Assembly (NCBI GenBank): GCA_030765045.1
Contig: CM060963.1
Coordinates: forward strand, 102,960,354-103,024,353
DNA from: Tenodera sinensis
Taxonomy: Eukaryota > Arthropoda > Insecta > Mantodea > Mantidae
Length of the DNA stretch: 64,000 nt
Direction: 5' to 3'
Shown piece by piece: positions 1-12,362 of the stretch. The position numbers and the translations under genes are program-made. Numbering within the stretch: the first letter of the stretch is position 1; every line of letters starts with the position of its first letter. The notes under the pieces were generated by a model. That model worked only from the letters and a program-made list of their open reading frames with translations. It did not search any database and was not told the DNA's origin.

Positions 1-700
1 ACATAGAAGTTCCCTAATATTACTGTAGAGTACACTACTGTGGGTACAGATAATGATCGTCATATCATAAAGACTAAATTGCGTTCACGGGACCTCCCTT
101 CATTGTAATTTTATGTTATTTTCAGTTGGAAAGGTCATCCGGAGCCAAACTTTCAGCACGCCATCTTGTCTTTATACGACATAGGATATTAAAGACTGTC
201 TCCGCACCTCTTATTAATTCTATTGCTCATTTAGTCGGAGCTAGCAATATGGCAACGGAGCGATTTCGTGCTGTTTTATGGCGCCGGGAACCGCGATAAG
301 GTCGTTTCCAAACTCGAGAAAAGCCTTTATTGGAAATGCGAAGGAGGGTGGGAGGATGCTTTCGATTAAGAGTCAACATCCGTTCATTGCCATCCCAGAG
401 TATTTCCGAACTCTTTCATTTCAATCTTCATCTTCACTTTTTGATGACTCTGCAATATCTTAGTTTATACTTGTGAATTCATGGAGATAGGTATTTCCAT
501 CAACAAAGTACCTATAGACTGGTTATTCCTTTGGACAGCATAGCTTTGCAGTTTCCTCTTAAACAAGCTTCGATTTCACTTCGTGATGGCGGTTTTTAGT
601 ATATAATGTGTTTAATTTAAACATTGGCTGCAACTACAATATTGCTCTAACTCAAACAAAATGTTAGTCCTGTTATAACCAAAGCCCTTACCTAGAAAAC
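1..700. other. Unclassified AT-rich DNA
   Basis: No coding region, repeat partner or structural RNA was recognised. Short open frames here have no family resemblance. The right end runs directly into the LINE RNase H relic. Confidence 0.4.
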
Positions 701-705
701 TTAAA

Positions 706-1067
706 ATCTAAATTATCCAACTCCCGAATGGACACATATATACACAGATGGTTTCTTCTCTGATACCAAAGATAGAGCTGGGGTATATGCCAGTTCTTTC
801 CCTTTTATAGAAATGTTGGAAACAATACCACACATTCTGATGGAGAAATAGAAGCTGTTTATGTATAACTGCAAAATATATTTCACTTGCTGCATCAGTG
901 CAAAAGTGTAGTTATCCTTCCAGACTCAGGGGCTATTATACGAACAATAGTAACACTCCATAAAATGGAAATAAATAAATCCAAAAGATAATTCAACAAA
1001 TTGGTAAACTGTTGAAGAAAGTTGTATTACGATGGATTCCATCTCATTGTGGAGTCAGCACGCCGAC
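706..1067 (+). pseudogene. RNase H domain relic of a non-LTR retrotransposon
   Basis: Conceptual translation across several frames gives the usual order of an RNase H domain from an insect LINE. First comes an IYTDG block around 730-755 carrying the first catalytic Asp. It is followed by DRAGVYAS around 770-795, then a DGEIEAVYV block around 838-868 with the catalytic Glu. Next is a VVILPDS-like block around 908-930, and finally LRWIPSHCGV around 1026-1058. The blocks sit in different frames and are broken by at least two stops, so the copy is dead. No reverse transcriptase is visible upstream, so only the 3' part of the LINE is here. Motif order supports the RNase H call; assignment to a Jockey- or R1-like clade is inference. 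Confidence 0.75.
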
Positions 1068-1245
1068 TCTCCCTAGCGTAAGGCGACTACTTGACCTTTT
1101 AGGGACGCTACCTTTCTATCAGAATAGATGCCCAATTGGCCCCTCAGGGATCTAACGAGGCTGAGTGCACCTCGTACCAGACCTGCCAGCGGAGGAAAAT
1201 TCCATGCCGGTACCGGGGATCGAACTACGGAGGCGGTCATGGCTT
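1068..1245 (-). mobile_element. tRNA-derived SINE fragment
   Basis: On the minus strand a box B-like GTTCGATCCCCGG (about 1212-1224) is followed by a GC-richer body. Box A is not clear, so the head is truncated or diverged. It abuts the end of the RNase H relic. This could also be the untranslated tail of another retroelement. Confidence 0.45.
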
Positions 1246-1994
<749 letters not shown>

Positions 1995-2246
1995 GGGCTC
2001 GGAAGTTCATGCCCTAAAAACACTGAAATATGCATGCAAATATGCTCTTAAAAACTTGAAAATATGCCAAGAAATATGCACTATTGAATTAACACAATTG
2101 ATGTCCCTTTGCAGTAGACAAGACGAGTTAGTATAAATAATAAATAAAGTTACCTTATTCCTTAGAGGTTAAAGCAGAAGTTTTCCCGCTGCTTGTATTA
2201 ACTGCTAAATTGCAGTTCACAACCAACACTTTGCACAAATTTTCAA

Positions 2247-3654
2247 CTATAAAACATCGTCTGTTGTCTGGCAAAACTCTTTTGTAACGTGAAAACTTCT
2301 CTCCACGTCACAAGATGTTATCGGTGCATATTTAAATGATATTAACTGCTTCACAGAGAGAGTCAAATCTCTTGGTGTGACAGATGGTTTTCTTTCGAGG
2401 ATGTCTCGAATATCGCATATCTGTTTATAACCAGAATTATCTGAAATTACATAATTCACTTTCTCTTTCACTTTTTGTCCTATGCTACCAGGAACCGAAC
2501 TTAGATCACATATTGTTTTTTCAAAGACAACAAGTGATTCGTGCAAACTAGATCCTACAGCTTCCAATGCCGTTATGGCTGTTGGTAAAAAATGGATAGA
2601 TATGAAACTAAGATCCTCTATTAACCCGTTGCGTCAGAATATTTTGCACAGTTTCTATTGATAAAGCATCTTTCAAGTCCAATGAATTAACAACCTCTTC
2701 GACTATTTCTATGTGTTCAGCATAATATAAAACTGCATTGGCCCATGTTCCCCATCGGGATAACACCGGTGTAGGAGGAAGTCGGATATTAGGTGCTGTT
2801 GATCTAAACAACTTAACTCTTTTAGGATATTTAACAAAAATTATCTTTGTACTGGACACAAATCTATCTACCAATGGGAAAGAATCACGCGTTGTCTCAG
2901 AAATGCGATGAAGAGCGTGTGCAAATAAGTTATACGAATTTAGTTAGGAAAACTACCTTTCAGAGTTTGTCCTGATTTTACCATATAAGGCCCTGAATCA
3001 GTAACAAATAAAAGTAACCTGTCGTATTTGATTCCACATTTGTCCATCACAAGCTGGGTCACAGTTACATTGTCAGTGGCCGACAATTCGCTCACATTAA
3101 GAAGATAAGGTGTAGTCTTTTGTTCATTATTTAAAGTACCCACGATTATATTAGCAATAGAACGGCACTCAGAATCAGGGATTTCATCAACAGAACACCA
3201 CTCAAACTGACCCGCTAATTCATTTTGTATATTTGACAATACGTTATTGTAACAATATCCTACATAAGTCTTACGTAGTGTAATTTCTTCAGACACATGT
3301 TGTCGAGTGTACTTGGTAAGAAAGTTTTTCAATGTGGATTATTAATTTTGAACAAGGGAATATCAGCAGCTAAAATGCTTGTCACAAGTCACAGGAAAAT
3401 TCAGTAACCCTACTTCCTAAACACTCTACTAGTTGTTTTTGAACAGGTTTTTTGTTTGCGAGTTTTCTGATTAAATTCTCCTTATGTTTTGCTTTGTTTA
3501 TGTGCTGAACTATTTGAAATATTTTATCCCTTCCTACATTTTTCTCACACGCTCCACAAAGCAGTACCCTATTATCTGTAGATATTAAATCACCCGAAAA
3601 CTCTTTCTGTAAATTAATTAATCTAGCACTCGAAGTTGAAGAGCTTTTTAACAT
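2247..3654 (-). pseudogene. hAT transposase, CGGBP1-like type, frameshifted
   Basis: Four consecutive minus-strand open segments read in order. 3654-3382 is an N-terminal zinc-finger-like region with CGAC and a later H..KAKH, resembling the BED/CGGBP1-type finger. 3332-2940 carries a DEIPDSECRSIANIIVG block and a GIKYDRLLLFVTDS block with the catalytic-core Asp. 2874-2608 carries LPPTPVLSRWGTWANAVLYY, a strongly hAT-like block with the conserved Trp. 2567-2247 carries the C-terminal FKYAPITSCDVERSF hAT dimerisation motif. The segments are separated by frameshifts and stops near 3350, 2900 and 2590, so no functional protein is made. It lies inside the inverted repeats at 1993-4303. The family call rests on motifs; the subfamily name is less sure. 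Confidence 0.88.
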
Positions 3655-3910
3655 TTTATACCGCTAATTTAATTTGGCGGAAACCGGTTCACAACACTGA
3701 TACGTTTGAAGACCACGACACAACTACTGGTGGACAGGCAAGCGTTGTTACAATCGTGATGCTCAAAACGTTGACCTGCACTTTATCTTTGTTAATACAA
3801 ACCTCTCAGATAACGCACTGATTATTCTCTACGCACATATAATGAAAGGATGGAAGCAGCGGATTATCTGCATGACAACACGACAGCATTAGTTCTCGCC
3901 ACCTCGCGAG

Positions 3911-4146
3911 TTGCATCGCCATGTGCAATACTACCAATATGAAAAATATGATCCAGATGGACGAAAAAAAACCCATAAAAATCATTAAAATATGCAATAT
4001 AGGGGCTATATATTGAAATGTTAGTTAGTTGCATCATCATGTGCAATACTACCAATATGAAAAATACTATCCAGATGGAGAAAAATAACACAAAAAAACC
4101 CATAAAAATCATTAAAATATGAAATATAGGGGCTATAATATTGAAA
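3911..4146. repeat. 118-bp tandem duplication inside the hAT element
   Basis: Two adjacent copies, beginning at 3911 and 4029, share the TGTGCAATACTACCAATATG and AATATAGGGGCTAT blocks with a few differences. The duplication lies upstream of the transposase start, in the right subterminal region of the element. Confidence 0.85.
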
Positions 4147-4303
4147 TATTATGCATTTATCAAAATCAAACAAATATGCCGTTATATGCTCCCTAAAATC
4201 ATGTCCAAATAACTGAAAATTCCATAATTCATGCACATAATGTAAAAGCATACATTTTAACCCCTTTGAGAAAACATGCAAATGCATGAACTTCCTGGCC
4301 CTA

Positions 4304-4452
<149 letters not shown>

Positions 4453-5610
4453 TGCTGTCGCTGCTGCAGCCAGTTCTATACAACCCTAAGGCATGGAAAG
4501 AAGGCAGAAATATTTGAAATTTATCACCTGCCAAAAGCAATCCAGTGCCCAACATTGCCTTGCTGCCTTTGAAATTTCACACGATCAATGTTGAATAGTG
4601 AGAGAAGTAAGGTGGGATTTTCTTAGAACAATCGCCTTCCTGACAGGCAGGGGGGAGGAAGAAGGGGGAGGATATGACGTGACATGACATGAAGTAGGGT
4701 GGGGGAATACGTTCTTATACATGAACTTGGAATACGACGACGACGAGGACGACAAGAGCGTTAGGTACGAGTGACTGAAGAAACATGAAGTTTTGAGAGA
4801 GAGAGAAGTTTGCTATGTGCTGTTCCTCGTAGTGGCTGTAGCAAAAAGGAAGAGAGGAATGGTTGTAAGATCACAGGGGTTGAACTCTCACAGCATCGCG
4901 AGCAAGAACCACTGTTTAATTGCTGTATTTCTGTCCGAAGCTACAACTGAAGGACAGAAGAAAAGAGGAACAGTTTTTAGAGAGGGATGCCAATGTATAC
5001 GAATGTTTTTAAACTTCTAAGCCATAGCATAGGCAGGTAAGTTATGAATACCACATTTTACTGAAAGAGTGAATAAAAAGAACTTATACCAGGTGGAAGG
5101 AGTATAATCCATGGGATCTATATTGAAGAGTATACTTATAATTACGAATATATATACACATATTTCGTGGATTAGTATAAATAGGCTTTGAGACGTTGGC
5201 GTGCCAGGAGACCTGGTCCTGGACAACTTCCACTCCACCGTGCAGTAGAATGCACGCTTTGTCTAGAAATGTAGTCGAAAAGTGGTTACTCTGTAACGAA
5301 AATGATATAGGTAACTGTACTTGTGGCATTTAATTACCTATATATAGGGTGTATAATAAGATGTCTGACATTCCAACGGAAGTGGATGAGGTGAAGGAAG
5401 CACAAAGGTTACAGCAACAAGTAGATGGGCCACAGAGAGGCGCGGAAGTCTCGAAGACTCTTCCCCCTACCGGAGCTGCCTAAAGTGGTAATGGTGCCAA
5501 GCATTTTTCTAATGGTCACGTGGAATATATTTTCTTGGAGTAAGTATCCGTGCCACATGATTGGCTCCTCCATACGCCACGAAATTTAGAAGATGGTGAA
5601 TACAAGAAAA
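4453..5610. other. Unclassified DNA
   Basis: Contains short purine-rich and GAC/GAG-rich stretches around 4640-4860 and no recognisable gene. Frames of 70-80 codons here show no domain. Confidence 0.35.
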
Positions 5611-5611
5611 A

Positions 5612-5690
5612 CAAATGCCGCGCCCCAACCACGAATCGAACTCAGGACCGTGACCATTAAACTTCAGAGGAAGTCACTCCTTCATGCCTT
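5612..5690 (-). mobile_element. Possible tRNA-like SINE head
   Basis: On the minus strand a box B-like GAGTTCGATTCGTGG is preceded by about 45 bases that could be a decayed tRNA head. No duplication was found. The call rests on the box B match only. Confidence 0.3.
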
Positions 5691-7245
5691 TACCTTTATT
5701 TTCTTCTAGTAGGGAAGATTTCTTTGTTGGTGATCAATCTGTTTTTTCAAACACACACACTGTTCTAAGCGCAGTTACTCAAATTAGCACAATCAGTGAG
5801 CCATTATAGCCTTATGACTTCCAATACCAGCAAAATTAGGGCACTTTGAAGTGAAGATGTATTTAGATTTATAATAGTAATGGAAAATAACATCACAGTA
5901 CACGATTTATACTTCAATTATCTTATAGTTTATGCTCTATGTGATAAAATTGAGTCTATAAAATTGAAATTAATGAACAATTGCAGCAAAACTCAAACAT
6001 TATGAATGAAAGTTAGGTGAATGTAGGCAGATTTAATCTGTTATTTTACAAAAACGTAAAAAAAAAAAAAAAAATGCATGTGTTGGCACAAAATGTCCAT
6101 TAATTCACAAGCGCAAGAAAAATTATCCCAAATAATGAAAATCTCTAGTGGTATTTGTTTTGAGTGTTCCTCGAAATCGTTAACAATTCATTTATTTAAT
6201 ACTATTCAATATTAATAGGGATTTAAAGGTAAACAACTTACAATTTACAATAGCATTCATTCACTTTAATTAAGATTTATTTTCACAGTTGGCACTACAA
6301 CTAATCCAGCAGGCTGTAGAAACAACAGCAACAATTTTAGCTTTTAATCATGGAAATAAGCAATTAGATATATGATGAATATAAATTAACAAATTTGCAT
6401 TAGCAGACCATTCATTAAAGTTAGGTCTGCTCTAATTACAGTTTTTTAAATTGCAACTTTTAAAAGGAAAGGAAGACGGCCGCTGTGTTTACTGCGTGAC
6501 TTTCACGGATGTGCAGGTTACGTTTCAGAATTTCTTGACAATTTTTTAGTGATGGTCCATCAATTGTTTTTATTGCACATGTTCAGAAACGTAAGGAAAT
6601 ATTTAGGTTAGTAGGGCCGCAAGGAGGAGGTAATTTAACCAAAACGACAATACCAGGAGCAAGAAAACTGATGGAATGATGACAATCATGAGATGATGAT
6701 GAGATTAAAACTATTGTTATAATGACGACGACGATGACATTGATGTTGATGTGAAAAGTCCTTCACATATTTCAAGAAAGAACTTGAAGAGCTACAGCTT
6801 AAACTATTAAATTTGCTCCAAAGTGGATATTCAATTAGTGTTAAAAATATTTTGAGTTTGCGACATCTAGTCCAGTTTCATTCTGAAGTTGTGAACTTTG
6901 AAGTATTATACCTTAATACACAACAGCTTACCCAACAGCAAAAAAGCGCATTAGCATCTATTGATTATTTGGGTACAGTTGTCCTCAAAGTTAGTTCTCA
7001 TAGTCAAACAGCGTTACAGCTCAAATATAAGCAACAATACATACAAATCGCATCAACAAAGCAAAACGCCCACATAAGCAGTTTGCGCAATGACTGTAAA
7101 ATATCTATCCATTTTAAATGGAATGAGCAGTGAATCCCAAGATGCAGATTTTCAATAAGATAAAATATAACTTCAAATATCAATATCACAACAAAATAAC
7201 AATAATAATTATGATGATAATAATAATTGAATTAATAACATTAAT
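5691..7245. other. Unclassified AT-rich DNA
   Basis: Includes an A-tract of about 17 around 6058 and a 106-codon open frame at 6813-7133 with no recognisable domain. Nothing else can be supported. Confidence 0.35.
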
Positions 7246-7490
<245 letters not shown>

Positions 7491-8130
7491 TTATAGCTTC
7501 TCAAGTTACAATGATTTGAAATATTTAGTTTTTTCTTAAAAAAATTGACATTCTTAAAAATATTGAAGAAGCAAGACATATACTTTGAATTTCTCATGAT
7601 CGTGGATCAGAGCTTTACATTTGGAAAAGTGAACCTTGTCTTCCGCTCTTCTGCAATCACATCTAGATGGTAGAAAAGAGAGAATTATCTATTGTTGCCC
7701 AAAAGTGGCACCCGAGCGATTATAATAATTGGTTTGAAAGAAACAGTGGAGCTTTATGGATAAAGATGTAGGCTAGAGCTATGCCTCACGATGTTTGTAC
7801 ACTCCTGTGAGAGAGGAATGGATTGAGTGGCATGAGGAACAAGCGGAACAGGCGTCACGGCTGCTGCAGATGTCATCCTGCTAACTGGTAGACAGCGTGC
7901 GTGAACACAGCACGCTTTTTGCTAACCCCTTCGCACACCAGTAATTCTGCTGTTCTCATGCTTGCAGATGACCAACAAATGAACACCACTTTATCACAAT
8001 TCCAAACAAGTATCTCTTCAATAAACACTCTCTTTCACAAAAATATAATTTTTATAAACATGCCGCAATAAACATTGGAAAATACTTGCACACGTGTGAG
8101 GTTCCTTTTGAACATGATATACACTTTTAG
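7491..8130. other. Unclassified DNA
   Basis: No coding region, RNA gene or repeat partner was recognised. Confidence 0.35.
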
Positions 8131-8345
8131 TTTCTCTACTCCGTACAGTAAGGAGGGGAAGTGTTGTATACGACCCAAAATTTCGAGGTCAAGATTTCAC
8201 AGGAAATATATGCTTTGTGGCCCCCTGAATCCAAAAAGAGCATTTTTAGAAAAAGTTCCTAATGTATGTGTCTGTGTGTCTGTGAACAGCATAACTCAAA
8301 AGCGAAAAATCAGTTAAAAACAAAAGTTTAAGTTCTCAGTGGTGT
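8131..8345 (+). repeat. Repeat family A, copy 1 (5' fragment)
   Basis: Begins with the family 5' motif TTTCTCTACTCCGTACAGTA. It continues through the shared GAAATATATGC, CCCCCTGAATCC and GAACAGCATAACTC blocks, then stops after about 215 bases. Only the 5' quarter of the family is present. The internal stretch of short TGTG runs is present but not expanded. Confidence 0.8.
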
Positions 8346-8922
8346 GCTTTATTGATTATATTAACCTGAAAGTGAACCAATACTTTACATTTATAGCATT
8401 ACAGAGTTCAAGCATGTAATTACAGACATATTTATTCCAGTTTGCCACACAAACATAGCTCTGTGTTACACTTGTAGCAGAATACGTTCGCTCTGTTGAC
8501 CTACTTCATGATATGAATTATGTTGTACCTACATGCAGAGGACTTAATCAGCAAAACATTAAACAGAAGCGGCTTTGCTGCATGTAATTGATGAACTCTT
8601 AAATTAAGAGGAACAAAATTACATTTCATAATATAAAAGCCAACACAGATAATACAATTAGAACAGTTAAAGTTTTGACTGATCAGAAATTTTAAATGAG
8701 TAACTTAAGATACAGAAAAATTAAACTGCAACTTATGTCAAATGTTTTCTTTATTGCTGACTAGTTTTCGGTTACCAACCTATGAGACACTTCGTGCTAC
8801 CTTGATTCTAAGCACTGCATTCTAAGAACGCATATACAGATATTGCTGTGACAAACGTTGAACCCACTGCTGTGACGTGACCGATCGCTGCTCGGCAAGC
8901 AAGCCCTTGGCGCCGTCTCCTG
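8346..8922. other. Unclassified AT-rich DNA
   Basis: No feature recognised between the family A fragment and the SINE target duplication. Confidence 0.35.
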
Positions 8923-8936
8923 CCCAACACTCTCAA

Positions 8937-9161
8937 AAATTATTTTCTTGTTTAACGACGCTGTCAATTGCTAGGATCACATCAGAGTCGCCGGTGTGCC
9001 GGAATTTTGTCCCGCAGGAGTTCTTTAACATGCCAGTACATCTACTGACATGGAGCTGTCGTTTTCAGGCACACTTAAAAACCATCGGCCTGGGCCGGGT
9101 TTGAACCCGCGACCTTGGTATCCGTAGGCCAGCGTCTAACCAACTGAGCCACCCAGACCGA
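8937..9161 (-). mobile_element. tRNA-derived SINE, family C, with 14-bp perfect duplication
   Basis: On the minus strand the head holds box A-like TGGCTCAGTTGGTTAGA and box B-like GGGTTCAAACCCGG. A body follows that is shared with a second copy at 14647-14882. The element is flanked by CCCAACACTCTCAA at 8923-8936 and 9162-9175, a perfect 14-bp target duplication typical of LINE-mediated insertion. The 3' tail is short and A-rich (plus-strand left edge). The perfect duplication suggests a fairly recent insertion. Confidence 0.92.
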
Positions 9162-9175
9162 CCCAACACTCTCAA

Positions 9176-9814
9176 GTAAAGTATCTGCCGGTGTCTGCAT
9201 TAAATGCAAGTTCCTGTAGGAATAGCGCTCCATCTTCCACAATCAGTTATCCATTGTAAACAAAACAAATAAATGAAGGCGCCAGTTCGTTACGCAAAAC
9301 AAATAATAAATGAAAGTGCCAGGCAGTTTGTTATGAAGATTAAAGCAGCTTTAGAAACTTCCCTGAATTCACTTTCAAGATCCAACCACAGGTTCTGGTG
9401 TCAAAGTGTTCAGCCTAGAAGTCTACATGATTTGTATAATTTTGACCCTAAGCGGTTGGGACACCCTGTATTACTATGGTATGTGAATGCTGCTTTAAAA
9501 GTTCCGTATTTGACCGAGAGACAGTCCAAGAATCATAACACTTTGAAATACGAAAGAATATCTCTCCGTAAGCCCAGTATTTTTTTATTGGTTGAAACCT
9601 GCTAAATTGGCAGTTACACGTGCCAGTGCCGGAAGCGCTGAAATAAAACGATAACAATGTCCCTAGATGTCTACTTTCCTTCGTTACTGGTAGCCGATTC
9701 TCGGTTTTTGACCCCCGCATGGTTATATTTAGAACAGCGAATATCGGCCTTCTAAGGTGTATATGTATGTAGATCATAATTTAAATAACATTTATGCTTT
9801 AAATCTATGATATT
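9176..9814. other. Unclassified DNA
   Basis: Contains a 110-codon plus-strand open frame (9273-9605) with no recognisable domain. GGACACCCTGTAT at about 9460 resembles the ends of some mariner-like elements, but no partner end was found nearby. Confidence 0.3.
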
Positions 9815-9816
9815 TA

Positions 9817-11501
9817 CAGACGTGGCCAAATTATTAGAGTAAAAACGTTTTCAAGGCTTATGTTACTCTTATTGTAAAATAATCCCATTCAAAACCTCTT
9901 AGCTTATAATCCTTTTAAGAGAGGTGTATAGGTGGTACATTTTGATTATTAACAGAGTACTTTTTAAAGTTTATAGTTGGTAACAGTGCAAGATAAAGGC
10001 CTGTTAAAGGTGTGACATATTACTCTGTTATTTTTCATTATAGTTTTCTGCTTATTTGCCGCGTTTTGCCTTCATACATTTGCCTTTAACACAATAAGTG
10101 GTCCTACATATTATTGATTATTGATTATTGGCAAGCCTTACATTTGATTTTAATGTAATTGCTGAATGCAGTGAATGGAATACTAAGAACTATTACTTTT
10201 AAGGTTACGGGAATAAAATCAGATCTTTCACCTAGAAAGATTGGCATGCTAAGAGTTCCGCTTGCTGAAAAGCGTTACACACAACAAGAAATAGCATGTA
10301 GGTTGAAAATATCCCGGCAGTCCATAAGTAGAATAAAGCAAGCTGAAGATTTTGGTAAAACTAAATCACAACAACGAACAGGAAAATGTGGCCAAAGAAG
10401 AAATTATCACCAAGGGGTGTAAGAAAACTGAAATAATTGTCAGAAACAAATCTTAAAGCTTCCAGAAAGGAATTATGCAAGAGATTAGGGGAATATAGAT
10501 CACTTGTATGAGCAAGAACTGTGGGAAGATACCTGTTTAATGTTGGACTAAAGGCAAGGTGACCTCGCAAGAAAGCAAACATAACACCTGCTATGGCTGC
10601 AAAGAGACTTCATTGGGCAAAGGAACATCAAAACTGGACATCTGATGAGTGGGAAAAGAAAAACCAGTATAATTGATGTAAAATATTAAACGATTATACT
10701 GAAGTATTATACTGTCACTTATTTTTTAAAATTGGCTGCAGCTACGGTTTACTGCAGGATATGAGAAAACATTTTAGCACAATGTAACATCTCCACAGCA
10801 TCCTTATACCGTTTAAATTTATTTCAGGTTTGCTTCAGTGAAGAATCAATGTTTTCTGTTGGAGAAAAGCTAGCCAATATGTCAGAAGAATAGGAGAAGA
10901 AACCTTCAAACCAGACTGTGTAAAACAAACAGTAAAACATCCTACATCAGAAATGGTTTGGAGTGTGATTTCTTGGCGTGGATGTGGATGGCTATACATT
11001 GTAGAAGGAAATATGAGACATGATAGTATATTAATGTACTGAAAACCCAGTTATTACCACAACTGGAAGAATGGTTTGGATAAAATGAAAATATCTTTAT
11101 GCAAGATAGGGCTCCAGACCACAAAGCAAAAGAGGCCATCACATTTTTAAATGAAAATAATTTAAAGCTGCTTAATTGGCCTGGAAACAGCTCTGACATG
11201 AATATCATAGAGAATTTATGGTCAATAGTTAAGAAAAAAGTACATAAATATAACAACAAAGATTATCCTGATTGTAAAGCTGATTTAAATCTGGTTTCAT
11301 GATGATGAAATAAAAGATCAATGTAAAACATTGATTGAAGGAATGCCCAAGCAAATCAAGTCGTAGTCAAAGTTAAAGGTATGCACAATAAATATTAAAC
11401 TCAGAAAATAAATCATTTGTAACACCTTATCTGTATTATTTACTCGTTTTGTAAAATAAAAGCTCTAAAATATATTTACTATAATAATTTAGCCACCTCT
11501 G
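9817..11501 (+). mobile_element. Tc1/mariner transposon, complete ends, dead
   Basis: A 1,685-bp element. The left end reads CAGACGTGGCCAAATTATTA, and the right end read inward is CAGAGGTGGCTAAATTATTA, followed in both by a matching AGTAAA. Each end is flanked by TA (9815-9816 and 11502-11503), the standard Tc1 target. The interior holds a broken DD34E transposase in the plus orientation. Length and ends fit the Tc1 group closely. Confidence 0.93.
10150..11300 (+). pseudogene. Tc1-type DD34E transposase relic
   Basis: The N-terminal open segment (10159-10422) carries a helix-turn-helix block ending YTQQEIACRLKISRQSISRI. The frame then decays; MAAKRLHWAKEHQNWT around 10591-10640 is the usual linker before the catalytic core. 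VCFSEESMFSVGE around 10829-10867 occupies the first catalytic position, but the expected Asp is Glu. The C-terminal segment (11099-11302) keeps MQDRAPDHK with the second Asp and NIIENLW with the Glu; 34 residues lie between them, giving DD34E spacing. A block of about 160 bases (10667-10827) interrupts the core and ends in TTTATTTCAG like an intron. Stops and frameshifts make the gene non-functional. Confidence 0.9.
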
Positions 11502-11721
11502 TATTTCGCTAATACTATTTTCATCTACATTTAAATCTTTTAAGTTGAATAACAGCTATGATTGATACTCAAGGTATCAAGATTGAGTCACAAAGTATGG
11601 ACAAATTGAGGTGAGATGAACATTTTAAGGCAATACAATGCATTTTATGAATACAACATCTGATAAAACTGAGAATGTTATCTCCATATCTTCATAATAA
11701 TCTAGAACTTTTTATAAAATA

Positions 11722-12362
11722 GTATACTGCAGCAGATAAGTTAACACTAGTGCATAGAATTAATTCTGAAACTATAGAACCAATGAATAAATCTTAAGGG
11801 TAAGGTATTCATATCTGACATAAACTTTAACTTTTTAGGCCATATCACTAAACACTTCAGTGATCCCTAATAAGAATTCAGATCGTCTAAAAGATATGTT
11901 TGATATTTTCAGTGGCTAATTAGAAGTCAATATTTGCTTCCAACACACTTTCTCAGATATGCACTCAATTATTTTAGAGCCCTCGCATGCCTCAATCAAA
12001 CTAAACTTATATGTTTTTCTAAATTTGGGTGATTATTTCAATTTCTTATTTAACTTTTAGTTCTAATTAAGGAGAGTTTAGCAGGAAGACTGATTAGAAG
12101 CCATTAAAATGTACACTACAGCATTTGTAATAACATATTTTACTGCTCACATTACCAAATCCTATTTGTAAACATGTACACCTACCATATAGGAGAGGTG
12201 TATCCGATCAATTCCTAGTTTTTCACGAAATGTTCCACAAGTGCAGACGCAAGAGGCAGGCTAGCCTTAGACAGTAAGAAACGAAGCCATCAAGAGAAGT
12301 GCGCATGTGCAGAAGGCTGATGAGTTGAGGAGCCTTCAAATTCACGTTGGTCATTATTAGCA
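11722..12362 (+). repeat. Repeat family B, copy 1
   Basis: Over about 640 bases this matches the reverse complement of 32705-33398. Shared blocks include AGTATACTGCAG, AAGGTATTCATATCT, ATAAGAATTCAG, TTTCAGTGGCTAATT, CCATATAGGAGAG and CAAGAGGCAGGCTAGCCTT. No long open frame and no terminal inverted repeats were seen. It lies between the Tc1 element and a minus-strand copy of repeat A. Confidence 0.85.
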
